NCBI GenBank assembly: GCA_914767885.1
Contig: CAJZBQ010000060.1
Location: 372,001-436,000, forward strand
DNA length: 64,000 bases
Source of the DNA: Blepharisma stoltei
Lineage: Eukaryota; Ciliophora; Heterotrichea; Heterotrichida; Blepharismidae
Direction: 5' to 3'
Shown here: one piece after another, positions 10,313-21,251 of the stretch
Position numbering within the stretch: the stretch's first letter is position 1
Layout of the letters: each line of letters opens with the position of its first letter
Translations under genes and position numbers: made by a program
Notes under the pieces: model-generated
Seen by the model: the letters and a program-made list of their open reading frames with translations, nothing else
What the model was told of the DNA's origin: nothing
The model's database searches: none

Positions 10313-12730
10313 ATGGGCATAAAAACGATTGCTTTGAGCATGCTTATACTAAGCACATGTTTATGCTTCGGAAACGAAGAACTTCTTGGAGATACAGATG
10401 GGGCCTGGTCTCTTCTAGGATTCAATGGCTATGCCGGAGAAGTCTTGATCAATCCTGTCACAGGGTCATCATATTTTTATTGGCTCTTTGAAGCAGTGAA
10501 TGGAAATATTCTCACAGACAAGCGTCCAATTATTATATGGCTTCAAGGTGGGCCTGGCTGCTCTGGGGAGACTGGAATATTGTTTGAGAACATCGGTCCA
10601 TTTTATATTAGTAACAGTACCCAGCCAACTATCAACCCTTACGCATGGAACTCTGAATACCACGTCATGTCAATCGATTTCCCTCTTGGGGCTGGATTTT
10701 CTTATCACAAGGCTCATTATGACATGAAAAATACCACAGCCCAGGCCACTGCACAGCTTTACAATCTTCTTGTCAAGCTGAGCCAAAAATACCCTACTTG
10801 GTTCAATAGAGATCTGTATTTCTTTGGAGAAAGTTATGCAGGACATTGGATTCCTGGAATTGCTTATACAATTTTGATGAACAACAAGGCGCCAGGTGTG
10901 CAAACAGTTTTCAACCTAAAAGGGGTTGGGATGGGAGACCCATGGACTGAGGCTTACACACAGCTTCAATCATACGGTTCTTATTCGTACCAAAGAGGAC
11001 TTATTGATATGGAAGAGCTGCAAATTATAAACACCCTCCAACAGCAAGTTTTGGATGAAATGGCGAACCAAGAATGGGATCAAGCAAACAATGACTTGAA
11101 CTCAGTCACTGACTTAATTGTGACCTATGCAGGCGGAATTAATGTTTATGACATAAGAAGCTACGAGACCAATTACAATCTAGGCCAAATCCCAACATGG
11201 CTTGGTCTAAACTCCACTAAGAATTTGCTACACGTACCTTTAACTTTAGACTGGGACCAATGCAGCGGTGCAGTCAACGACGGATACAATTTTGACACTT
11301 TAGACAGCATGAGCAAGTATTTACCTCTGATGCTGGACAGCATTAAAGTTATGGTCTACAATGGCGCTGATGACTTAATCTGCGAATCTGTAGGATTAGG
11401 CTAGGCTATTAAAGTCAGGCGTTAGCCATATTGCTGCCTCAGTTACCAAAGACCACCCATACGGGAGGTTTATCCACTTTCCGGCTCCAGACCAGAGAGC
11501 CTATCCCCTAATAATGGGCGCCACTTCCGATACTTTCTGTCTCCTCCTTGCGGCTTCAGTCTTGAGTGCATATGGATTTCTACGCCCTGCTGCGAGCAAG
11601 AGTAGCTTGACTTCAAGAATCATTACATTACATTAGAATTTATATCGCTTAACGTCCACTACGGGGTTACAACTCCAGGTTTATCACTCGCCTTTCGTCG
11701 CATCGGGCCCACCAGTCTGCTGGAGACAAACTCGCTTCGATCACCAGGGTGCTTCTGGGGCAAATGTCCACGTCTTCGACGGCTCATGGATGAGCTACTT
11801 GCTTGTACATGGGTTGCTTTTCCCGAAAAACCCAAAAAATGGATTTTTCTGGTCGGCTATCGGCAAAAAGGAAAAAAATGCAAAGCCTGGGACGTAACGC
11901 CCAGTTTCACGCTAGGGAGTTGCCCGAATGGTCCAGAGGACTTTGCTGGGGCTTCCCCTTTCCAACCTTGCACCCTCCTTCCCCACGAGGAAAAATCCAC
12001 CTCTGAGAATAGACTAGGGCTAGGCTCTGAAAGCTACCAGAATTGCTTACCTAGCATTGCTGTCCATCTCTGAAATGGGTAAAACCTTGCCGGATATAAT
12101 TAAAATATGAGTCGAGGCTGCATGGCCGGGAGGCCATGCCCAGACGAAGACGCCATATTTTAATTATTTGACTTCAAGAATCAGCTGGGATTCTGTCAGG
12201 GGGCCGAAGTGCCTTCTATCGAAAGCTACAGAAAAAACTACTCCCCTATGGCATACGCCGAAACCTCCAGTTTTTCGGTAGAGGAGTGCCTATGGGTCCT
12301 CGGATTCAAAAGGGCATTGCTGAGCACCTCCATTTCCAACAACAGAAAAACAGCTAAAGCACCCAGATACACATCTCTCGAGCCTGCACTTGATTCTCGG
12401 CCCGGAGTCATTCCCAGTTCGCCGTAGTAATAAGGTCTGGACTGTTGCGCCGAGAGGGCAGGCTGGCAAGTGTCACCATTTTAATGTATATCCGAATCCG
12501 TAGGAACTCTGCAAATGCTTGATGCTGTAAATTGGCCAGGAATTGGTCAATTTATTAACTCGCCTAGAAAGATTTGGAGAGTCAATGGACAAATTGCAGG
12601 GTATGCCAATTCCTTTGGAAACCTGAGCTTTGTTATAGTGTTGCGAGCAGGACATATGGTCCCCCACGATCAACCTCAAAACGGGCGTGATTTGGTTTAC
12701 AGATTCATCAACAATGAAGGCTGGCAATAA
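10313..12730 (+). CDS. Serine carboxypeptidase (S10), one large insertion
   Basis: Lysosomal or secreted carboxypeptidase releasing C-terminal residues. Segments 10313-11392 and 12503-12730 give 435 aa, the usual family length. A signal peptide is visible (MGIKTIALSMLILSTCLCFG). Motifs: WLQGGPGCSG; GESYAGHWIP with the nucleophilic Ser; YNGADDLICESVG with the Asp; RAGHMVPHDQP with the His. The full triad is intact once the insertion at 11393-12502 is removed. It splits the protein between Asp and His, inside ICESVGTLQML. The stop lies only about 30 bp from the stop of the convergent CFAP36 gene. Confidence 0.93.
11393..12502. mobile_element. Composite IES in carboxypeptidase (element within element)
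   Basis: 1,110 bp, GC-richer than flanks. Edges are 13 bp direct repeats, cgaatctgtagga and cgaatccgtagga (one mismatch), containing TA. The outer part (11393-11606 and 12184-12502) is an older retroposon-like sequence; a second element with its own target duplication sits inside. Removal gives DDLICESVGTLQM in frame. Confidence 0.8.
11623..12167 (-). mobile_element. SINE-like retroposon, copy 2, nested
   Basis: 545 bp flanked by a perfect 16 bp duplication, ttgacttcaagaatca (11607-11622 and 12168-12183). The left end has a tail-like ttacattacattag. It matches copy 1 (993-1530) throughout, including aacgtccactacggg, the ccaaaaaatggattttctgg block and the terminal cccagacgaagacgccatatt. Because the host is itself an IES, this insertion is younger than the outer one. 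Confidence 0.85.
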
Positions 12731-12759
12731 CTAAACTCTTTTTATTACCTGAAATAGAA

Positions 12760-14498
12760 TTAATTAGTCTCTTTCAGTTTTGCGACAATGTTCCTCCTCT
12801 TTTCTAGTTCTTCTTCACTCACTACAGGTGGGAGGTGCGAGTCTTTCTTCTGGCTGTAGTCTGATCCTCCATTGTCGAGGTATTGCTTGAACTCGCTTTC
12901 TCTTTCTTGCTTCTTTCTAGCGAGAAGTAAGTCTCTCTGCTTCTTGAGCCTTGCTTGCCTTTGTGCAAGACTTTCTACGCCTGCTTCTTGGCTTTCTCCT
13001 GGTAATAATTCGTTCTTCTTTACTCCCCCTTTAAATTGGACAAAACATCGGTAAATTTGAATATTTTGACCTCCTTTGAAATCAGACCAAATTTGTTTTT
13101 TCAATAGGAAAATATTAACGATAAAAATACTAATTCTATAAAATTAGCTTTGACTTAGTTTAATTTTAAAAAAATAAAATACTAATAGAATGCCATCTAA
13201 ACAATTTTTGCACATAATCAATTAATTTATTTACATAATTTATTAAAAAATAAAGTATTGAGTCAATTTATATTTTTTACAAATTGTAAAAAGAAAAAGC
13301 TAAAGTTGAAAAATACTATTTTTATAAATTAACTTAACATATATTTAATGAAAAAAATTGGAAGTAGAATGCTATTTAAACATTTTCCAAATTATATCGA
13401 TTAATATTTATAATCATTTTTTAATAAAAATAAATTAATTCTGCTCAATTTTTTAAAATAAGATTAAATCCCCTTTAAATTGGAATAGGAGTTTTTGTTT
13501 CAATTTAAAGGGAGGAAGTTAGAATTTCATTGGCAGTGTCTTCAAGGTGCTTCGACTCTTCTTTTTGGGCTGATACATCATATCCTGCCCTGAGATCTTG
13601 CAAATTGACTTCACCTTTTTTGCGCAGCGGACCTAAAGCAACTTCCTTTCGCTTCATTTCTTCTTCGTGCTGCTTGACTTCTTCCATGACCTTTTTCCTT
13701 GCGATTTCTTCTTTTCTCCTCCTGTCTTCATTCTTTTCCTCTTCCCTCCTTTTGGCTTCTTCTTCCTCTTTTCTCCTTATCTCAACCTCCCTTCTCTGTT
13801 TTTCTTCATATTCCTTCCTTTTACTTTCTTCCATCTGCTTCACTTTATTTTCCTCAACTCTCTTCAAATTCTCAATGATTTTTCTCTCTTCCTCTTCTTT
13901 TTGGTGTTTTTCACTCATTTGAGCTTTGTAGATTTCTTCACTTTCTCTGATGGCTCTTTCTAATTCTTCTTGTTCTTCTCTTTCTCTTTGTTTGCGTTCC
14001 TCTTCAAGAGCAATTGACAAGGCAACGGCTGCTTCGATTTCAGCTTCATCTGATTCAGCTTTCACTTCATTGAACTCTTGCTCAGTGGCAAAGCCTTCTT
14101 TTTGGAGCATTTCCATAGCTTCCACTTCTAGCTCTTTGTTTCGCTTGATCATGAGTTTTTTAAAGCTTAAGAAATTGTCGCAAGCCAAGATCTGCTCGAA
14201 GATTCTATGATGCATCCTATTTTTCAGTCCTTTTTCGCACACTTTTAATAGAAGATTGGCAGTCACTCCAATTTCTTCAAGGAGGTTTTCAAGTAAGTTA
14301 TCAATCATGTCTTTAAATTGCTATGATAGAAATTACATTATGGACTTCAGTGTAAATGAACTTGTTTTCATCTTCGTTATCGAATATAATGCAATGTTCA
14401 TCAATAAATGACATGATGGGAATTCTCCATCCAGGCGACTTGAGGAATTGGACAATATAATCATATAGCCATTCAATTGAAGCGTCACCTTCTTCCAT
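12760..14498 (-). CDS. CFAP36: Cilia- and flagella-associated protein 36
   Basis: BART-domain protein of cilia; the domain of this family binds ARL-type GTPases. Segments 14498-14337, 14320-13522 and 13022-12760 give 407 aa in frame after removing a 16 nt intron and a 499 bp IES. The N-terminal BART-like region begins MEEGDASIEWLYDYIVQFL and continues FIDEHCIIFDNEDENK and YTEVHNQFKDMIDNLL. The middle is a long Glu/Lys/Arg coiled coil. The C-terminus has RQARLKKQRDLLLARKKQE, like the conserved tail of human CFAP36. Tail-to-tail with the carboxypeptidase. Confidence 0.9.
13023..13521 (-). mobile_element. Family-C MITE, IES in CFAP36
   Basis: 499 bp between TAs at 13021 and 13520. Left end ctccccctttaaattgga, right end tttcaatttaaagggagg. 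A second inner copy, cctcctttgaaatcagac, lies about 50 bp in, and a hairpin of cctttaaattgg at the right (about 13471-13513). Excision gives ANEILKKNELLPG in frame. Confidence 0.88.
14321..14336 (-). other. 16-nt intron in CFAP36
   Basis: Minus strand gtaatttctatcatag, GT...AG. Unspliced, the frame ends after 14 nt; removed, it continues TEVHNQFKDMIDN, which aligns with the BART domain. The length is that of heterotrich introns. Confidence 0.85.
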
Positions 14499-14582
14499 TT
14501 TATAACTTAATTATCTTATTATTTTATGATTCATTGAAATTTTTAGGCAGAAATTCAATAGCCAATAAATTTAGTAATTATT

Positions 14583-15347
14583 TTAATTGCGAGTAAGATT
14601 CAATAAATCAGTTGCTTTTAATTTTTCTGTGCTGATTTCCCCTTTCATGATAAACTGGGTGTCATTTTCAGCGTTTCTATTTATCAATTGCGCTTCAGAT
14701 TTGTCTTCAAGTGAATTTAAACGTCGCTCTTCATATGACACTTTTTCAATTATCACTGTTCTTGCTATAATTAAAAATGAAGCATTGACTATTGTGATAA
14801 ACACCAGAATAGCCAATGATAATTTTGGTCCGTCTTCTGTACATATATCAATATTAGCATTATCTGAATTATGGCAATCTCCATTATATGTAACTTCTGT
14901 CACGCTAAGCCATGTGACAATCGCAATCAAATGCCCTATTCAAGCCATCGCACAGAAAAATAAAGAGCTCACCAAATAATCTTTTTTTATCAGGAAAAGA
15001 AATAGAATAATACTCCAAATTGTTGTACAGCCAATTGACAAGCATTCAAAAATGATATAGCTACTTCCTCCAATATAAAGATTTTTTCAGAATTTGCATG
15101 TTTTATGTGTGCACAAATAATAAAGATCAATAAAGCGAGCATGGTTGGATTCTTTTAAGGTTTCAGTGGTTTCCAGTAATTTGCCTTTGAAATCTCTACT
15201 AATATCACTGCTAGAAGAACTAAAAGAGGACCAATTAGGTACAAATAAAGTTGCAATCATGCACCCAAGAGCAATAGCATTGAGGCATAAAAAGATTCAG
15301 AAAATCAGCCTATGATCTATCTTGCATACCTTAATTTTATAGTCCAT
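14583..15347 (-). CDS. Four-TM membrane protein
   Basis: 254 aa, one open frame with several TGA codons as Trp. Start ATG at 15347 (MDYKIKVCKIDH). Four hydrophobic segments are visible: LIFWIFLCLNAIALGCMIAT, then after a Cys-containing loop (YYLCTHKTCKFW) FECLSIGCTTIWSIILFLFL, then LFFCAMAWIGHLIAIVTWL, and after a second Cys-containing loop LAILVFITIVNASFLII. The C-terminal tail is charged. Topology resembles claudin/PMP22-like or other tetraspan proteins, but I see no diagnostic motif. Function unknown. Confidence 0.75.
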
Positions 15348-15389
15348 ATTTTTATTTTGAAATTGTTAAATCATTCTTTATGAATGAAT

Positions 15390-15880
15390 CCTTTATGTCT
15401 CAATTTTTCATTAGGGAGGAGCTGCTTCTGTGGGCAAGTTACCGATTAATTTTTTTTATTTATGTAAAATTTGCTCGGGCAATTTACTTTCCTAGCACTT
15501 TCATTATTATAAAGTTCTGCTTTTTAGAAAATCTTTATCCATGGCATTAGTTAGCAAAGGGCATTGTCTGGTATTTAAACATCTTCAAAGCTAAGGGTTT
15601 ATCTATTCATAACACCCAAGGAAGGCAACTCACAAGTGGAGCACAAGCAGGAGCTGGGCAATGCACGATGGAAACGCTCATAGTGAGACGGTGAAGTCAG
15701 CTTAGTGGCTCATTGCTTTGAATGCCTGCCATATGTGCCATTTTAAGTGGCAAGATGAACTAGTTCTCAGCTAAGTCCCTTTACTTTAAGTGCACAAGAT
15801 ACTATATAATTCGCGATTAGCTATAGCTCGGCTTCAGGAGGTTGGGAAGAAGAAGATTAATTAATTTAACTTCACTTAAA
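15390..15880. repeat. GC-richer repeat-like stretch, non-coding
   Basis: Higher GC than neighbours, with no open frame of note. A segment atgtgccattttaagtggca resembles cgctattttaagtgacag near 20340 and the region near 400, suggesting a dispersed retroposon family. It ends in aattaatttaacttcact, tail-like. No target duplication found. Confidence 0.4.
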
Positions 15881-16425
15881 TATCATAATATTAGTAATAA
15901 TATAATATAATAGCAATAAGCAATTTTATAGAATGATATGCGTCATAATCTCTTTTAAAGATTGGATAAAAACGATGTGGCTTATCCAGTGATTTTTAAT
16001 AAATATATTATTAGAATTCAAGAAGATAGATCATTTTTGATTAAACTTATAGAAAGAAGGCAGACCTATTGATCAATAACTTCATGACCAAGTTTGACCT
16101 TGGAGATAGCTTTGGACATAAGAATATAAAAAAGCGATGAAGTCTAAAAATTATGCATCTCTGAAATTGATTATTATTTATCCAATTTAAACCTTCATAT
16201 CTAATATAACAAAGGAAAAATGCATTTGAGCTCGAGGATATAAAAAATAGAGTGTTAGACAAGTGCTAGAGTTTAGAGATTTCTTTAAAAATTGTTAATT
16301 TTAATACAGCTAAGACTATAAATCTAAAAATAAAGCCAATTATTTTTCAAACCACTTTTAGGAGATCATCCTTCTGATATGTTAAGATTCAAATAAACAG
16401 AAATTTAAATTGAATCAATTAATCA

Positions 16426-17188
16426 TTAGACATAGGATGGGTTACACTTGTCAACCACATGAGGACACGACTGCTTAGATATAGAAAAAGAATTTATGAC
16501 ATGAATAGCCGCCTGACAGTCCTTATGAGGAAACTGAACTCCCGCGAGCTATTGCCATGAGAGATGAGATGCAGGTAGACACTTACACTAGTAGACATGA
16601 GTGAATACCAGCGAGAAGACAAGCTGCAGGGGATAGACAAAGTAGAGTGGAAGCAAAAGATCAAGGAGGCTGTAAGACTGCTGAACTGAAGGCAATCGAT
16701 GTATAGGCTGGAAACTGAAAATGAAAAATCTACACGAATGTACAGGTCTCTCATGGTAGGGATGGATTCTACAGATGCATCAGCATTTGTCAAGATTAAT
16801 TCATGCAATGGAGCTGCATTAGGAATGATACATAGAATGAGAGCAGGCTTCAACTTCTGTAACCTAATGCAAAATTAACGCACTTGACACATGATGAGAT
16901 GTTCAATGAGTGTAAGGTACTGAAACTGAAGAGCATGTACTTACAGAATGCACAAGGTACGGCTGGTATAGACTTGAACTGCAGGAGCAACTTGATAATG
17001 CAGGTATAGCCTGCAGTGAAACGGTTTCACTTGAAGGTCCTTCAGGATGTGGCGTGAAGAGTTCAAGCTGAAACTGTAGGCAAATTACAGGTGCAACATG
17101 GTAGACAGCTAAGAATAACAGATTGATTAATTAAAAGCCCTTAAGGGCTGCAACGATGCATACAGCATCGTTATAAGTAATGAATGAA
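16426..17188 (+). mobile_element. 5'-truncated LINE retrotransposon fragment
   Basis: 763 bp with a perfect 15 bp target duplication, tgaatcaattaatca (16411-16425 and 17189-17203), and a 3' tail of atga repeats. Translation in shifting frames shows remnants of a reverse-transcriptase C-terminal region: RLLRYRKRIYDMNSRLT, then a His/Cys pattern in TETEEHVLTECTRYGW typical of the terminal zinc-binding motif of LINE ORFs. Frameshifts and stops make it dead. It lies in the gene-poor interval between 15.4 and 17.3 kb. Confidence 0.8.
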
Positions 17189-17291
17189 TGAATCAATTAA
17201 TCAAAATATCTGGAAAAAAATATTGAAAACGAGGTTCAAGATATTATTGAAATGCTTTAATCATTTGAAATTTATTTTTTGACAAATGAAC

Positions 17292-17591
17292 TTAATATCT
17301 CCTTATTATTTGCCTGTACCTAGTGTCTCTCTCAACAATTTTAGTTTTCAACCCTTGCCTGAAAGCATCCATGTAATGATCGCGGCCTGGGATTTCCTTC
17401 TGACTCTGAATTGGCTTAAGATCAACAACCTCTCTTTTATGGTAAGTAAATCCTCCCCTTTTCATCAAATCTTTTGGTTCAAATGGGTATGATCTATACT
17501 TTTCGAGATCTGGATCATTTGGTATAGGATAGAGTTTAGGAGGTAGCATCAACTTGCTTAAGGGTTTGATAAATGAGTTAACTCTCACCAT
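17292..17591 (-). CDS. Small basic hypothetical protein
   Basis: 99 aa, starting MVRVNSFIKPLSKLMLPP and ending RQIIRRY. Rich in Pro, Tyr, Lys and Arg, with no hydrophobic segment: LYPIPNDPDLEKYRSYPFEP, then KRGGFTYHKREVV. Codon use and lack of interruption look genuine. The composition recalls small axonemal or microtubule-associated proteins but I do not recognise it. Confidence 0.6.
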   Translation of the reverse strand: MVRVNSFIKPLSKLMLPPKLYPIPNDPDLEKYRSYPFEPKDLMKRGGFTYHKREVVDLKPIQSQKEIPGRDHYMDAFRQGLKTKIVERDTRYRQIIRRY

Positions 17592-17773
17592 ATAATTATA
17601 ATCTAATTCCCTTCTATTAGCATAAAGAGTAATTTAGAAAGTTTTTTATTCAGAAAAGCACAATTAAATTATTTACTAATTTCAAGTTCCAACTAAGCCT
17701 TTAGCATGCATGCCAATCCCTAATTGAAGGATAAAATCTGAATTAGCAACTTAATAAGCAATAAAAAATACTA

Positions 17774-18190
17774 ACTCCTCCCCCATCCTCGATCGAACGG
17801 CTCGCCATCGTTCGATCAAGGATGGGGGTTTAAAAAAACATTTTGAGAAAAAAATTTTATATATAGTATAAAAAAATATATGTTTTTTTGTTTTTTTATA
17901 TACTTTTAAATAAGAGGTTAAGAATATTTAATAATTATTTTACAGCAAAAAATTAAATTAATTTCGTAAGATTACCAATTTTTAATATTTAGATTTATTG
18001 GTTACCCCTTTAAACTGTATAAATTTTTAAATTTCTTATTGAATTAAAATTTTAAATTTTAAAGATATTTTTATATATATATATACAAATTTTGCATAAT
18101 ATGAAAATCGTTCGATCAAGGATGGGGGTTAATTTTCCCAAATTTTAGGAATTTTTACAGTCAATCGCTCGATCAAAGATGGGAGGAGTA
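17774..18190 (+). mobile_element. Family-B MITE, short version
   Basis: 417 bp between TAs at 17772 and 18189. Left hairpin of catccttgatcgaacg around gctcgccat; right end two direct copies of cgatcaaggatggggg separated by a linker with ttttaggaatttttacag. It lacks the transposase-derived block found in the other family-B copies. Confidence 0.85.
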
Positions 18191-19374
18191 AAAGAATTTA
18201 CTGCTCCAACAACACACTGACCCTGAAGCATATTTTCAGAATCTGATACCTGCATACAAGTATGACTCATTAATTTGATTATATTGATAAAAAATAGCCG
18301 TGCCCAATGCTCTATGGAATTGAAATTTGATGAAAATATATATTAGCGAAAATAGTTGATATAATTATAATATAAAGCAATTAACACTCGTATTTCTTTT
18401 ATTGTAGTGAGAACCTAAAGTTATGCAAAAATGAAAGCCTTGAAAATTTCATGCAATAAAATTAAAATGATGATCAGTATTGTAAATCCATTTTTAGCAC
18501 CTAAATTAAATTTAATTGACCAAGCACCAAATTTGCATCTGAGCATTATAATTTGCAATAATGAATCTGGCAAGTTAAATTTAATTTTCATTCTTTAATT
18601 TTAACTAATAGCGCATCATATAAATTAAAATCGCATGCCGTGTAATCACAGCACGATATTACACAACTCTTGACACCGATTTTCTGCAGAAAATTACTAT
18701 TCATTTAGCAACTTTTTGAGATTTAATTGAGAGTATTCATAGATTGCTTTTTTCTTTATCCAAATAATAGGATTGCTAACTAAAAGCTGAAATTGCAATT
18801 TTAGCCAGACACTCTCAAATTTTTCATATCCCGATCATTTAAATAACTGAATTTAAATTTTATGTAGCAGATCTATCATAAGCAAAACGAATTTATTAAT
18901 CAATAATATTAGCTTATTAATTAAATTTAATGTCAATTTTTCCCAAACCTTCTAAATTAATCCATTTTCCCCGAGACAATAATTAAGTTCTTTGAAAAGA
19001 GCTTGAACTCAAACTTAAAAATCTCTTGGTAAGCATTATATTAAAATTATATTTAAATTAATTTTAATATTTAATGTTCTCTTAATCAAAGTAGCCGTTT
19101 GTCTTAAATTATTCTGCGCTATTTAAAAATATAAGGCTTATATTCGTTCTAATTAAATTAGCCAATACCTCTATTATTTAAGTTCTTTGAATATTTCTAT
19201 TTACATTTGCATGCTTTATTAATTATTTGTCATTTAAACTAACTTGGGAACTTTAGAACTTAAATGGCAAAGTCTAATACTTGCATGCGATGAGGCTATA
19301 TTTTTAATTTTCTCTACGCGGCTCCTCAAGCGTTCCTTATGAGAAAAGCCATATTTTTGGGGATAAAACGGCTA
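18191..19374. other. AT-rich interval, no gene seen
   Basis: About 1.2 kb of AT-rich sequence with stops in all frames under the TGA=Trp code. It has oligo-A/T tracts and no repeat or hairpin that I can define. Confidence 0.5.
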
Positions 19375-19708
19375 ACTCCTCCTCAGTCAACGAGCTAAAG
19401 CATATAAATAATCCCTATTTTTGCCCAAAAATCTACTTTCGGTGAACGAACAAAAAATTTTTTTTAATATAAAAGTTTAAGAAAAAATTTATATATAATA
19501 TGTAATTAATATAAAATCCCTCTAGCTAATTCTATTTAATTTTGAAAGCTTGCATTTTGAAACATAAATTTTGCGAATTAATTGGAATTTTTTTTAAATT
19601 CCAAAAAAATTCACTATAAACTTTATATATAAATTTTACAAAAAAAAACCTCCCTCTGTGAGCGAACAAAATTTTCAAAATTTTTGTTCGCTCACGAAGG
19701 GGGGAGTA
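19375..19708 (+). mobile_element. Family-A MITE, partly decayed
   Basis: TAs at 19373 and 19707. The left terminal repeat is eroded (ctcctcctcagtcaacgag), the inner copy is tttcggtgaacgaacaaaa, and the right end is a hairpin of cctctgtgagcgaacaaaa. It sits 28 bp upstream of the ATG of the 19736 gene, so it occupies that gene's promoter region unless excised. Confidence 0.8.
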
Positions 19709-19735
19709 AGTAAAAGTAAGCTTATATAAATATAA

Positions 19736-20059
19736 ATGAAAACACTCCTATTTCTAGCAATCTGCTTTGCTCTTATTTCTGCAAGCAAAAATTCAATTAA
19801 AGATTCTTTTATTCAAAAAAGCATAGAGCAGTCTTATTTGCAAGCATCAAATGATAATTCAAACCCCCTGGATATGATTCAACTGTCAACTGAAGTGAGT
19901 ACTGAAACTGAATTGTCAACTTATCAATCAAGTGTTGAAAGCATGATTGATACAATTCGTACATTTATTCTTTCTTTAGTCAAAGGAACTGGAAATAGCG
20001 AGGTTGAAGCAGTAATTGACGCAATTAGAACACTTATTCTTAGCCTTGTCAAAACCTAA
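19736..20059 (+). CDS. Small secreted protein with duplicated helix
   Basis: 107 aa. A signal peptide is clear (MKTLLFLAICFALISASK). The mature part is Ser/Thr/Gln/Glu-rich and ends in two copies of an amphipathic unit, MIDTIRTFILSLVKG and VIDAIRTLILSLVKT, about 30 residues apart. No cysteines. I do not recognise a family. The unit could bind membrane or self-associate (inference). No IES. Confidence 0.65.
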   Translation: MKTLLFLAICFALISASKNSIKDSFIQKSIEQSYLQASNDNSNPLDMIQLSTEVSTETELSTYQSSVESMIDTIRTFILSLVKGTGNSEVEAVIDAIRTLILSLVKT

Positions 20060-20129
20060 TAATTTTAAATAATCGAATTAGCTCTAAATTATTTTTACTT
20101 GCTTCCATTATTCAATTTCGGTTTGGTAT

Positions 20130-20390
20130 TTCCAGAAAATTCTTATCCAGTTATATCAGGTAAGTAATGGGAAGAGGTGCACTGCCTCCTTGCCTGTTCC
20201 TATAGGAAAGCTTATCCGATCAGCACACCTGAGTAGAGTTAGCTTTAAAAGGAATGCAAGCACGAGCAGAGTAAAAAGCGATGACAAGGTGTGCAGTTGG
20301 GCTTTTAGAGTTTTACTTAGTAAGTCTGTCCTTATGGTGCGCTATTTTAAGTGACAGAATTGCCTGTGGATACTTTTTAAGATTGGAATT
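20130..20390. repeat. Retroposon-like GC-richer segment
   Basis: Non-coding. It shares a tattttaagtgacag-type stretch with the 15.7 kb segment. No target duplication identified, so the call is weak. Confidence 0.35.
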
Positions 20391-20630
20391 ACATATAATA
20401 AAAACCTAATTAAACTTTTAATTTGTAATTTTTTCAATTTCGATAAGATAAAACACAATAATCAACTAATAAGATACTTAATAAGCGAATTTAAAATGGC
20501 TATTTGCTAAAATTAATCTATTTTTCCATATTAAAAATATTTTTAGGCAAACTAAGAGTTTATAATTTTTAATATATAAGCCTAAAATGTGGCTATAAAT
20601 GTTTCTGATTTTTATAAGCAAATATACTTA

Positions 20631-21204
20631 CTCCCCCCTAATCCTTAATTGAACGACTCGTCATCGTTTGATCAAGGATGTGGGTTAAAAAAAAAATTTT
20701 CGGGAAAAAAAAAATTTATATATAAAATAAAATATATATATATTTATATATATTTTTTTTATTTACTTTTAAATAAGAGGGTTTAAGAGTATTTAATGAT
20801 TATTTTTACAGCAAAACGTTGAATTAATTTCATAAAATATAATTTTTAATATTTTGATTTATTAGTTACCCTTTTAAACTGTATAAATTTTAATTTGTTC
20901 CTTACTGAATTAAATTTATTTTTTTAAAATTTTAAAGAATCTCTATTTTTTTAGATTATTGAGTTTTCAAGCCTAGGCTGATGGCTAAATCACTTCGGAT
21001 GGTTGATTCCGCAGCTTTCCGTCGTCTCAAAGCTCTGAAAACAACTCATTAGGCATATCTTCCCAAACTTTTGATAACTAATATATTTTTATACATAAAA
21101 ATTTGCATGATATGAAAATCGTTCGATCAAGGATGGGGTTAATTTCCCCAATTTTTAGAAATTTTTACAGTCAATCGTTCAATCAAGGATAGGAGGGGGA
21201 GTTA
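20631..21204 (+). mobile_element. Family-B MITE with transposase remnant
   Basis: 574 bp between TAs at 20629 and 21203. Left hairpin and right double terminal repeat are partly mutated. The block at about 20955-21065 is the decayed copy of a conserved minus-strand coding block that is open in other copies; here a deletion shifts its frame. Confidence 0.85.
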
Positions 21205-21251
21205 GGCTTATTATATGATTAATTCCTTATATAGATCAGCTTTAAATAGAA

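Noticed and set aside
14940-15010. Suspected frameshift in the four-TM protein
   Set aside because: Recounting the A-runs shows that the ATG at 15347 and the TAA at 14583 are in one frame throughout.
16494-16853. 119-codon minus-strand frame at 16.5 kb
   Set aside because: It is antisense to a LINE fragment with a target duplication.
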